Source: Cribrihabitans_A neustonicus
GTDB taxonomy: Bacteria > Pseudomonadota > Alphaproteobacteria > Rhodobacterales > Rhodobacteraceae
Assembly: GCF_048820895.1 (NCBI RefSeq)
Contig: NZ_JBMERQ010000002.1
Span: 496,001-560,000, forward strand
Length of the DNA stretch: 64,000 bases
Reading direction: 5' to 3'
Shown: positions 37,137 to 44,431 of the stretch, piece by piece
Layout of the letters: every line of letters starts with the position of its first letter
Position numbering within the stretch: the first letter of the stretch is position 1
Position numbers and translations under genes: made by a program
Notes under the pieces: model-generated
Databases searched by the model: none
Seen by the model: only the letters and a program-made list of their open reading frames with translations
Told to the model about the DNA's origin: nothing

Positions 37137-38510
37137 GTGGATGGCAACCTGAATGCTCTGACCACGGTGTTCACCGAGTTCTATTACTGGGTGACCGTCG
37201 TGTTCATGTTTCTCATACATGTGGGCTTCTGCATGTATGAAGTCGGCGCCAGCCGGCACCGCAACCATATGCACACGCTGATGAAGAACATCATGATCAT
37301 TCCCCTGGTCACGGTGACCTTCTTCTTCTTCGGCTGGTGGATCTACTGGTCGTTCCCGAACTTCCCGTTTTTCGGCGGGCTGAACCTCGACGCGGGCAGC
37401 GCCAACCTGCCCTGGTCGGAGAACATGGCGACCAATCTGTCGGACCGGATCACCGGGGTGTTCTGGGCCGCCTTCCTGCTGTTTTCCTGGACCGCCGCCT
37501 CGATCGTCTCGGGCGCGGTGATCGAGCGCATCCGCTCCTCCGCCCTCTGGGTGCATGCGGTAATGATCGGCTCGGTGTTCTGGATCATCGACGCCGCCTG
37601 GGGCTGGCACGCCGAAGGCTGGATGGTGAAGTACCTCGGCTATCACGACGCCTATGCTTCCGGCGTGATCCATGCGATCGCGGGCGGCTATGCACTGGGC
37701 GTGATCATGGTGCTGGGGCCGCGGATCGGAAAGTTTGCTGCCGACGGCACGCCGCGCGATATCCCGCCGCATAACCCCTGGATGCTGACCATCGGCATCT
37801 TCCTGATCTACTCGGGCTTCTGGGGTTTCTACGCCGCCTGCAACATCCCCGCGATCTCGCCCGAGGCCATCGGCGGGGTGATCACTGGCGACACCTGGAC
37901 CGCCACCAACATCTACCTGGCCCCGACCTCGCTGTCGGCGATCACCTTCAACTTCCTGATGTCGATGTCGGGCGGGCTGATGGCGGCCTATCTGGTCTCC
38001 AAAGGCGATGCTTTCTGGACCTTCTCCGGCGGCCTCGCCGGGATCATCACCGCTTCGGCGGGCAATGACCTCTACCACCCGATCCAGGCCATGCTGGTCG
38101 GCGCAGTGGGCGTCGTCATCGTCTACAAGCTGCACTACTGGGTGGAGCGCCGCTTCAAGCTGGACGATGCGGTTGGCGCCGTCGCGGTGCACGGCTATTC
38201 CGGCATAGTCGGGCTGATCCTCGCGGGCTTCCTGCTGTGGGGCGCGCCGAGCTCGCCGTATGAGGGCTTCGCCACCGTCAACCCGCTGGGACAGACCCTG
38301 GGCGCCGTCATCATGTTTGGCGTGCTGGGCTGGCTGCCGGGCTATGTGATCGCCCGCATCCAGGCCGCGGCCGGTGTGCTGCGCATCCCGGTTGAGGTGG
38401 AACTCCAGGGCCTCGATTACGCCGAGCACCACGCCTACGAGGACGCCAAGTCGGCGATCATCGAAGCCGACAAGGCTGCCTTGTCCGGCAGAGGCGTTCC
38501 CGCAGAATAA
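37137..38510 (+). CDS. Amt-family ammonium/methylammonium transporter
   Basis: 457 residues from a GTG at 37137, eight bases after CAGGAGGG. About 11 membrane helices. The two pore histidines of Amt proteins are placed as expected: His in DAYASGVIHAIAGG (about 180-193), with the conserved Asp eight residues before it, and His in AVAVHGYSGIVG (about 349-360). The long hydrophilic C-terminus differs from GlnK-gated AmtB. In this island it probably moves methylammonium, or ammonium released by the pathway. A small membrane protein gene follows within ten bases. Confidence 0.9.
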   Translation: MDGNLNALTTVFTEFYYWVTVVFMFLIHVGFCMYEVGASRHRNHMHTLMKNIMIIPLVTVTFFFFGWWIYWSFPNFPFFGGLNLDAGSANLPWSENMATNLSDRITGVFWAAFLLFSWTAASIVSGAVIERIRSSALWVHAVMIGSVFWIIDAAWGWHAEGWMVKYLGYHDAYASGVIHAIAGGYALGVIMVLGPRIGKFAADGTPRDIPPHNPWMLTIGIFLIYSGFWGFYAACNIPAISPEAIGGVITGDTWTATNIYLAPTSLSAITFNFLMSMSGGLMAAYLVSKGDAFWTFSGGLAGIITASAGNDLYHPIQAMLVGAVGVVIVYKLHYWVERRFKLDDAVGAVAVHGYSGIVGLILAGFLLWGAPSSPYEGFATVNPLGQTLGAVIMFGVLGWLPGYVIARIQAAAGVLRIPVEVELQGLDYAEHHAYEDAKSAIIEADKAALSGRGVPAE

Positions 38511-38520
38511 GGAGATCGAA

Positions 38521-38736
38521 ATGTCTACGATTGGTTACGACAGCTGGGCCGTCGACCTGGCCGAGGTAGGGGCAGTCTATCCCTTCCAGGGGTACGAAGG
38601 GCTGATGGTAGTCCTCGGGGTGATATTCTGGATTGCTTGGCACCGCATCCAGTTCGCCCGCGAAAGTGAACATCTGGAGAAGGCCAGGCGTATGGGAGAT
38701 CAAAAGAAAATCCATGCCTTGCTGGACAAGTATTAG
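38521..38736 (+). CDS. Small one-helix membrane protein linked to the Amt transporter
   Basis: 71 residues. ATG preceded by AAGGAG. One hydrophobic segment, YEGLMVVLGVIFWIAWHRI (about 26-44), then a charged tail ending in KKIHALLDKY. It lacks a signal peptide. The ten-base gap after amt indicates co-transcription. I do not know a family for it; an accessory or regulatory subunit of the transporter is my inference. A hairpin terminator follows. Confidence 0.65.
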   Translation: MSTIGYDSWAVDLAEVGAVYPFQGYEGLMVVLGVIFWIAWHRIQFARESEHLEKARRMGDQKKIHALLDKY

Positions 38737-38744
38737 AGAGTCCG

Positions 38745-38775
38745 GGGCGCGCCAGTTCGGCGCGCCCTTCCTTCT
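38745..38775 (+). terminator. Terminator behind the amt operon
   Basis: GGGCGCGCC (38745-38753) pairs perfectly with GGCGCGCCC (38759-38767) over AGTTC, followed by TTCCTTCTT. It separates amt from mgsA, which therefore needs its own promoter in 38776-38840. Confidence 0.7.
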
Positions 38776-38858
38776 TAGGAAAATAAGTTTCATGACAGTT
38801 GATCGACCCGGCGCAAGCTGCTAGCGTTGATTCGAGACGAAACGCAGGAGGCACACGA

Positions 38859-39752
38859 ATGTGCGGGATTGTTGGTCTTTTCCTGAAAGACAAAACTCTA
38901 GAGCCGCGGCTGGGGGATATGCTCACCGACATGCTCATCACCATGACCGATCGCGGCCCGGACAGTGCGGGCATCGCGATCTACGGCGCAGAGGCCCCGG
39001 GACGCAGCAAGCTCACGGTGCAGTCGGACACGCCGGAAGCCTTTGAGGGCCTCGCGGCTGCGCTGGCTGAGGTGCTCGGCAGCAGCGTCGAGCTGCGGGT
39101 GAACGACACCCACGCAGTGCTCTTTCTGCCTGCAGGCCAGGCGGAGGCGGCCCGCAGCGCCCTGGCGGAACTGCGCACGGGACTGCGCATCATGAGCGCG
39201 GGCGACAGCATCGAGATCTACAAGGAGGTCGGCCTGCCGGAGGAGGTCGCGGACCGGTTCGGCCTGCGCGGCATGAGCGGCAGCCACGGCATCGGACATA
39301 CCCGCATGGCCACCGAATCTGCCGTCACCACAGAGGGCGCGCATCCGTTCTCGACCGGCGCGGACCAGTGCCTGGTGCACAACGGCTCGCTGTCGAACCA
39401 CAACTCCTGGCGCCGCAAACTGCAGCGTGCGGGCGTGCGCATCGAGTCGATGAACGATACCGAGGTCGGCGCCGCCTACCTCACCTGGAAGATGCAGAAC
39501 GGAGCCACCCTCGGCGAAGCGCTGGAAAGCTCGATCGACGATCTCGACGGGTTCTTCAACTTCGTTGTCGGCACCAAGGACGGCTTTGGCGTCGTGCGCG
39601 ACCCGATCGCCTGCAAACCCGCGGTGATGGCGGAAACCGAGCAGTATGTGGCCTTCGGCTCGGAATACCGCGCGCTGGTGAACCTGCCGGGCATCGAGGA
39701 CGCCCGCGTCTGGGAGCCCGAACCCGCAACCGTTTACTTCTGGAACCACTGA
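38859..39752 (+). CDS. mgsA: N-methylglutamate synthase subunit A (glutamine-amidotransferase-like)
   Basis: 297 residues from the ATG at 38859, seven bases after AGGAGG. Class II glutamine amidotransferase fold with the catalytic Cys right after the initiator Met (MCGIVGLF), GHTRMATES and the loop LVHNGSLSNH. In N-methylglutamate synthase this subunit hydrolyses gamma-glutamylmethylamide and channels methylamine to MgsC. First gene of mgsABC; the next start is one base after its stop. Confidence 0.92.
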   Translation: MCGIVGLFLKDKTLEPRLGDMLTDMLITMTDRGPDSAGIAIYGAEAPGRSKLTVQSDTPEAFEGLAAALAEVLGSSVELRVNDTHAVLFLPAGQAEAARSALAELRTGLRIMSAGDSIEIYKEVGLPEEVADRFGLRGMSGSHGIGHTRMATESAVTTEGAHPFSTGADQCLVHNGSLSNHNSWRRKLQRAGVRIESMNDTEVGAAYLTWKMQNGATLGEALESSIDDLDGFFNFVVGTKDGFGVVRDPIACKPAVMAETEQYVAFGSEYRALVNLPGIEDARVWEPEPATVYFWNH

Positions 39753-39753
39753 C

Positions 39754-40437
39754 ATGCAGACATACAATCTCGAAGCAGATGGCCTGCGCGGTCTGAACGC
39801 GGCCCTGCAAGCCCAAAGCGAAACCCTGACCGAGGAAAGCTGGGAAGTCACAAACCCCAAGGGCAGCCACGCGGTGGCGGTGGGGCTTAATGCGCCGATC
39901 AAGGTCACCGTGAACGGCTCTACCGGCTATTACTGCGCGGGCATGAATCAGCAGGCGCATGTCCATGTGAAGGGCTCGGCCGGGCCGGGCGTTGCGGAAA
40001 ACATGATGTCCGGCCAGGTCGTTGTCGAGGGCGACGCCAGCCAGTACGCGGGCGCGACCGGGCACGGCGGTCTCCTCGTCATCAAGGGGAATGCCAGCTC
40101 CCGCTGCGGCATCTCGATGAAGGGCATCGATATCGTCGTGCATGGCAACATCGGCCATATGTGCGCCTTTATGGCCCAGGCCGGCAATCTGGTGGTCTGC
40201 GGTGACGCCGGCGATGCGCTGGGTGACTCGCTCTATGAGGCGCGCTTGTTCGTGCGCGGTTCGGTGAAGAGCCTCGGGGCCGACTGCATCGAAAAGGAAA
40301 TGCGCCCCGAGCACATCGACATTCTGAAGGACCTGCTGGCGCGGGCTGGAAGCGATGCCAGGCCGGAGGAGTTCAAGCGCTACGGGTCTGCCCGCAAGCT
40401 CTACAACTTCGACGTCGACAACGCGCAGGCCTACTAA
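39754..40437 (+). CDS. mgsB: N-methylglutamate synthase subunit B (GXGXG domain)
   Basis: 227 residues. Single-domain homologue of the C-terminal beta-helix of glutamate synthase (GXGXG/gltB C-terminal family), with the repeated Gly pattern YAGATGHGGLLVIKGNASSR at about 100-119 and NIGHMCAFMAQAGNLVVCGD. Structural subunit between MgsA and MgsC. Confidence 0.92.
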   Translation: MQTYNLEADGLRGLNAALQAQSETLTEESWEVTNPKGSHAVAVGLNAPIKVTVNGSTGYYCAGMNQQAHVHVKGSAGPGVAENMMSGQVVVEGDASQYAGATGHGGLLVIKGNASSRCGISMKGIDIVVHGNIGHMCAFMAQAGNLVVCGDAGDALGDSLYEARLFVRGSVKSLGADCIEKEMRPEHIDILKDLLARAGSDARPEEFKRYGSARKLYNFDVDNAQAY

Positions 40438-40455
40438 GGACAGGGACCCAGAAAA

Positions 40456-41787
40456 ATGGACAACAAAAACATTCCGCGCACGGCCCCGATCCAGTCGGCG
40501 ACCTTTTCGAACCCCATTAACGCCGAAATCCGCCGCGCCGCGGCCACCGGCATCTACGACATCCGCGGCGGCGGGGCCAAACGCCGGGTGCCGCATTTCG
40601 ACGACCTTCTGTTCCTCGGTGCCTCTGTCTCGCGCTACCCGCTCGAAGGCTACCGCGAAAAATGCGACACCAAGGTGACCCTCGGCACCCGCTTTGCCAA
40701 GAAGCCGATCGAGCTCGATATTCCGATCACCATTGCGGGCATGAGCTTCGGCGCGCTGTCAGGTCCGGCGAAGGAGGCCCTGGGGCGCGGCGCCTCGGCA
40801 GCGGGCACCTCCACCACCACCGGCGATGGCGGCATGACACCGGAGGAGCGCGGCCATTCCTCCAAGCTGGTCTACCAGTACCTGCCCTCGCGCTACGGCA
40901 TGAACCCCGACGACCTGCGCAAGGCCGACGCAATCGAGATCGTGGTGGGCCAGGGCGCGAAGCCGGGCGGCGGCGGCATGCTGCTGGGCCAGAAGATTTC
41001 CGACCGCGTCGCGCAGATGCGCTGCCTCCCCAAAGGGATCGACCAGCGCTCCGCCTGCCGTCATCCGGACTGGACCGGCCCGGACGATCTGGAGATCAAG
41101 ATCCTGGAGCTGCGCGAGATCACCGGCTGGCAGGTGCCGATTTACGTGAAAGTGGGCGCGACCCGGCCCTATTTCGACACTGCCCTGGCGGTGAAAGCGG
41201 GTGCCGATGTAGTGGTGATGGACGGCATGCAGGGCGGCACCGCCGCCACCCAGGACGTTTTCATCGAGCATGTCGGGCTGCCGACTCTGGCCTGCATCCG
41301 CCCCGCGGTGCAGGCGCTGCAGGACCTCGGCGTGCACCGAGAGGTGCAGCTGGTGGTCTCCGGCGGCATCCGTACCGGCGCGGACGTGGCCAAGGCGCTA
41401 GCACTGGGTGCGGATGCTGTGGCAATCGGCACCGCGGCGCTGGTAGCGCTGGGAGACAACGATCCGAAGTGGGAGGACGAGTACCGGAAGCTCGGCACCA
41501 CCACTGGCGCCTATGACGACTGGCACGAGGGCCAGGACCCCGCGGGCATCACCACCCAGGATCCGGAGCTGATGAAGCGGCTCGATCCGGTCGATGCCGG
41601 CCGGCGCCTGCGCAATTATCTCAAGGTGATGACGCTGGAAGCGCAGACCATCGCCCGCGCCTGCGGCCACAATCACCTGCACAACCTCGAGCCCGAGGAC
41701 CTCTGCGCGCTGACGATGGAGGCCGCCGCGATGGCGCGGGTGCCGCTTGCGGGCACCGATTGGTACCCCGGCAAGGCGGGTTTCTAA
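40456..41787 (+). CDS. mgsC: N-methylglutamate synthase subunit C (FMN-binding glutamate synthase-like)
   Basis: 443 residues. TIM-barrel FMN domain of the glutamate synthase family: ITIAGMSFGALSGPAKEALG at about 91-110, TTGDGGMTPEERGHSSKL, the barrel strand VVMDGMQGGTAATQDVF, and phosphate-binding VSGGIRTGADVAKALALGA. It would condense 2-oxoglutarate with methylamine and reduce it to N-methylglutamate. A hairpin without T-run separates it from gmaS. Confidence 0.92.
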   Translation: MDNKNIPRTAPIQSATFSNPINAEIRRAAATGIYDIRGGGAKRRVPHFDDLLFLGASVSRYPLEGYREKCDTKVTLGTRFAKKPIELDIPITIAGMSFGALSGPAKEALGRGASAAGTSTTTGDGGMTPEERGHSSKLVYQYLPSRYGMNPDDLRKADAIEIVVGQGAKPGGGGMLLGQKISDRVAQMRCLPKGIDQRSACRHPDWTGPDDLEIKILELREITGWQVPIYVKVGATRPYFDTALAVKAGADVVVMDGMQGGTAATQDVFIEHVGLPTLACIRPAVQALQDLGVHREVQLVVSGGIRTGADVAKALALGADAVAIGTAALVALGDNDPKWEDEYRKLGTTTGAYDDWHEGQDPAGITTQDPELMKRLDPVDAGRRLRNYLKVMTLEAQTIARACGHNHLHNLEPEDLCALTMEAAAMARVPLAGTDWYPGKAGF

Positions 41788-41799
41788 GGTAACATACCG

Positions 41800-41827
41800 G
41801 GGCGCGGGCCAGTCACGGCCCGCGCCC
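41800..41827 (+). other. Strong intercistronic hairpin between mgsC and gmaS
   Basis: GGGCGCGGGCC (41800-41810) pairs perfectly with GGCCCGCGCCC (41817-41827), 11 bp, loop AGTCAC. No T-run follows, so it more likely stabilises or separates mRNA than ends it. Confidence 0.55.
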
Positions 41828-41870
41828 TTGGGCGAACAAGACCAACACAACAGGGAAGGGAAGTAGGACC

Positions 41871-43202
41871 ATGACGACGAATCTGGCCGCTTTCGCGAAG
41901 GAAAAAGGCGTCAAATACTTCATGATCTCCTTCACCGATCTGTTTGGCGGCCAGCGCGCCAAACTGGTCCCGGCGGAGGCGATCGCGGACATGCAGGAGG
42001 ATGGCGCCGGCTTTGCCGGCTTTGCCACCTGGCTCGATCTCACGCCCGCGCATCCGGACATGCTGGCGGTGCCGGACCCGTCTTCGGTGATCCAGCTGCC
42101 CTGGAAGCCGGAGGTCGCCTGGGTAGCGGCCGACTGTGTGATGGAGGGAAAGGATGTAGCCCAGGCGCCCCGCAACGTGCTGCGCCGTCTCATCAAGGAG
42201 GCCGCCGACGAGGGCCTGCACGTCAAGACCGGCATCGAGGCCGAGTTCTTCCTGCTGAGCCCGGACGGAGAGCAGATCTCCGATCCCTACGATACCGCCG
42301 AGAAGCCCTGCTACGATCAGCAGGCGGTGATGCGCCGTTACGACGTCGTGCGCGAGATCTGCGATTACATGCTGGCGCTGGGCTGGGGGCCGTACCAGAA
42401 CGACCACGAGGACGCCAATGGCCAGTTCGAGATGAACTGGGAGTATGACGACGCGCTGGCCACTGCCGACAAGCACAGTTTTTTCAAGTTCATGACTAAA
42501 TCGGTGGCAGAGAAGCACGGCTACCGCGCCACCTTCATGCCGAAGCCGGTCGAAGGGCTCACCGGGAACGGCTGCCACGCGCATATCTCGGTCTGGGACG
42601 CCCTGGGCAGCGATGCCCGCACCAACGTCTTCGCGGCCGAAAAGGGCGCGGGCCAGATCGCCGAGCTGGGCCTGTCCGAACAGGGCGGCTGGTTTCTCGG
42701 CGGCATAATGAAACACGCCTCTGCCCTGGCGGCGATCACCAACCCCACGGTGAACTCCTACAAGCGCATCAACGCGCCGCGCACCATGTCCGGCGCCACC
42801 TGGGCGCCCAACACGGTGACCTGGACGGGCAACAACCGCACCCACATGGTGCGCGTGCCCGGCCCCGGCCGTTTCGAGCTGCGCCTGCCGGACGGCGCGG
42901 TGAACCCCTACCTGCTGCAGGCGGTGATCATTGCGGCCGGCCTTTCCGGCGTGCGCAGCAAGGCCGACCCCGGGCCGCGCCGCGACATCGACATGTACGC
43001 CCAGGGCCACAGCATCACAGATGCCCCCAAGCTGCCGCTCAACATGCTCGACGCGCTGCGGTTCTACGACAAGGACGACGGGCTGAAGGCGATGATGGGC
43101 GAGGAATTCTCCGCCGCCTACCTGAAGATGAAGCAGCAGGAGTGGAACTCCTTCGTCAACCATTTCTCGCGCTGGGAAAAGGACAACACGCTGGACATCT
43201 GA
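41871..43202 (+). CDS. gmaS: Gamma-glutamylmethylamide synthetase
   Basis: 443 residues. Glutamine-synthetase fold used with methylamine instead of ammonia: ATP plus glutamate plus methylamine gives gamma-glutamylmethylamide. GS signatures visible: NDHEDANGQFEMNWEYDDAL (metal ligands, about 176-195), TGNGCHAHISVWD (about 228-240) and RFELRLPDGAVNPYL (C-terminal metal site). Length and sequence fit the GmaS marker of marine methylamine users and not true GlnA. It closes the mgs-gmaS cluster and is followed by two terminators. Confidence 0.95.
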   Translation: MTTNLAAFAKEKGVKYFMISFTDLFGGQRAKLVPAEAIADMQEDGAGFAGFATWLDLTPAHPDMLAVPDPSSVIQLPWKPEVAWVAADCVMEGKDVAQAPRNVLRRLIKEAADEGLHVKTGIEAEFFLLSPDGEQISDPYDTAEKPCYDQQAVMRRYDVVREICDYMLALGWGPYQNDHEDANGQFEMNWEYDDALATADKHSFFKFMTKSVAEKHGYRATFMPKPVEGLTGNGCHAHISVWDALGSDARTNVFAAEKGAGQIAELGLSEQGGWFLGGIMKHASALAAITNPTVNSYKRINAPRTMSGATWAPNTVTWTGNNRTHMVRVPGPGRFELRLPDGAVNPYLLQAVIIAAGLSGVRSKADPGPRRDIDMYAQGHSITDAPKLPLNMLDALRFYDKDDGLKAMMGEEFSAAYLKMKQQEWNSFVNHFSRWEKDNTLDI

Positions 43203-43217
43203 ACCGCTTCCCACCTG

Positions 43218-43242
43218 GTCCGGGCGTGTCCCGGACCTTTTT
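43218..43242 (+). terminator. Terminator 1 behind gmaS
   Basis: GTCCGGG (43218-43224) pairs with CCCGGAC (43230-43236), loop CGTGT, then CTTTTT. Confidence 0.85.
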
Positions 43243-43244
43243 AA

Positions 43245-43272
43245 GGCCCGGGCATGTCCCGGGCCCTTTTTT
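43245..43272 (+). terminator. Terminator 2 behind gmaS
   Basis: GGCCCGGG (43245-43252) pairs with CCCGGGCC (43258-43265), loop CATGT, then CTTTTTT. It sits directly behind the first terminator and is a related, stronger copy. Confidence 0.87.
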
Positions 43273-43324
43273 GCCGCCGGCTGGGAACGGCCTCCGGCGG
43301 CGGCGTGTGGGACTCCGGGAGGAT

Positions 43325-43360
43325 GCCTCCGGCGGGAGTATTTGGGGAAGGTGACAGAAG
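43325..43360 (+). repeat. Dispersed intergenic GATATTT element, copy 4 (AGTATTT variant)
   Basis: GCCTCCGGCGGGAGTATTTG then GGGAAGGTGACAGAAG. A partial CCTCCGGCGG also occurs at 43288-43297. Between the convergent gmaS and DMT genes. Confidence 0.72.
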
Positions 43361-43388
43361 GGGGGGCTTAGCCGGGCCGCCGCGCGCC

Positions 43389-44249
43389 TCAGAGACCGAG
43401 GCATGCGATACCCGCAAAGGTGACGGTGACTGCAAGCCACTGGCCGCGGGTCATGCCCTCGCGCAGGAACAGCCAGGCGAGGATCACGGTGATCAGCCCG
43501 AACAGCGAGGAGCTCACGGCGGCAAACTCGGGCCGCGGGAGCCCGCCGGAGACAATCACCAGCCCCAGCGCCAGTGCGTCCAGCGCTCCCATCAGGCAGA
43601 GCAGCGGCAGCACCTGCCGCGGCGGCCGGGGCAGCGCGCCGCGCGGCAGTGCCATCGCCAGCACCGCCAGGATCGCCGCCATGCGGGTGAGCGCCAGAAC
43701 CGGCAGCTCGGCGCCTGCGCGGGTGGCCGCCTGCCCCGAGGCAAAGGTGAGCGCAAAGCCTGCGGCGGCGGCAAGGCCCCAGAGCAGGGTGCCGGTCCTG
43801 GACGCTACCTGGTCTTCCCCCTCCTGCGGGGCTTCACCGGGGGCCAGCACCGCAACGCCGCCGACACCGCAGACCACCACCGTCACCGCCAGCCAGTGCC
43901 AGGCCCCGAGCGGCTGGCCCTGCAATACTGCGAGCCCAAGCGACAGCACGGGATAGGCGCCAATCAGCGGCGCCGCCAGCTTCACCGGCCCCAGCGCAAA
44001 GGCGCGGTAGAGCGCGTAGGTTGCGAGCGCAAAGAAGCCGCCCGACAGAGTGGCAAGCCCAGCGGCGCCGGCTGTCATCGCGTTCCAGTCGCCCCAGAGC
44101 GCCGCCGCTGCGCCGACCAGAATCGCCCCTGCCGCAAGCACCGTTAGAATCGCTCCCAGGATGCAGGTGCGCTGTGCCACGAAGCGCACGCAGAGGTCGT
44201 GAATGCCCCAGGCCAGGGCCGCGGCGAGGCCGAAAAACAGTGATTGCAT
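43389..44249 (-). CDS. EamA/DMT-family transporter
   Basis: 286 residues from the ATG at 44249, nine bases after GAGAGG; an ATG three codons upstream has poor spacing. Ten hydrophobic segments in two EamA repeats (LFFGLAAALAWGIHDL at the N-terminus; SSLFGLITVILAWLFLREG in the second). Substrate unknown. It is convergent with gmaS and divergent from tdm, so it might export a by-product, but nothing in the sequence says so. Confidence 0.85.
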   Translation of the reverse strand: MQSLFFGLAAALAWGIHDLCVRFVAQRTCILGAILTVLAAGAILVGAAAALWGDWNAMTAGAAGLATLSGGFFALATYALYRAFALGPVKLAAPLIGAYPVLSLGLAVLQGQPLGAWHWLAVTVVVCGVGGVAVLAPGEAPQEGEDQVASRTGTLLWGLAAAAGFALTFASGQAATRAGAELPVLALTRMAAILAVLAMALPRGALPRPPRQVLPLLCLMGALDALALGLVIVSGGLPRPEFAAVSSSLFGLITVILAWLFLREGMTRGQWLAVTVTFAGIACLGL

Positions 44250-44329
44250 GCCTGTCATCCTCTCGTTTGCGGCATTCCTCCGCATGTATATGCCGCATCC
44301 CGGGCATCCGCGGTTTTTTCGCCGGAAAT

Positions 44330-44343
44330 CAACAAGTTTGTTG
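44330..44343. promoter_or_regulatory. Candidate operator in front of tdm
   Basis: CAACAA-GT-TTGTTG, a perfect 14-base dyad about 90 bases upstream of the tdm start, followed by a very AT-rich stretch (44361-44388) that is probably the promoter. It differs from the tmm/dmm sites. Confidence 0.45.
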
Positions 44344-44431
44344 CTCAGGGTGGGGGATGTTATTATTCTTTTCAATAAATATATATTCCGGTCGTGCAAT
44401 TCTGGCGCCGGATGCTGCGGGAGGACATGCG

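Noticed and set aside
36695..37240. 181-codon plus-strand frame in the dmmD-amt region
   Set aside because: It crosses the operators and overlaps the true amt start out of frame; the composition is not protein-like.
38745..38775. Possible riboswitch in front of mgsA
   Set aside because: The only structure is a simple perfect hairpin with a pyrimidine tail, best read as the terminator of the amt operon. No glycine-riboswitch pattern was seen here or before mgdA.
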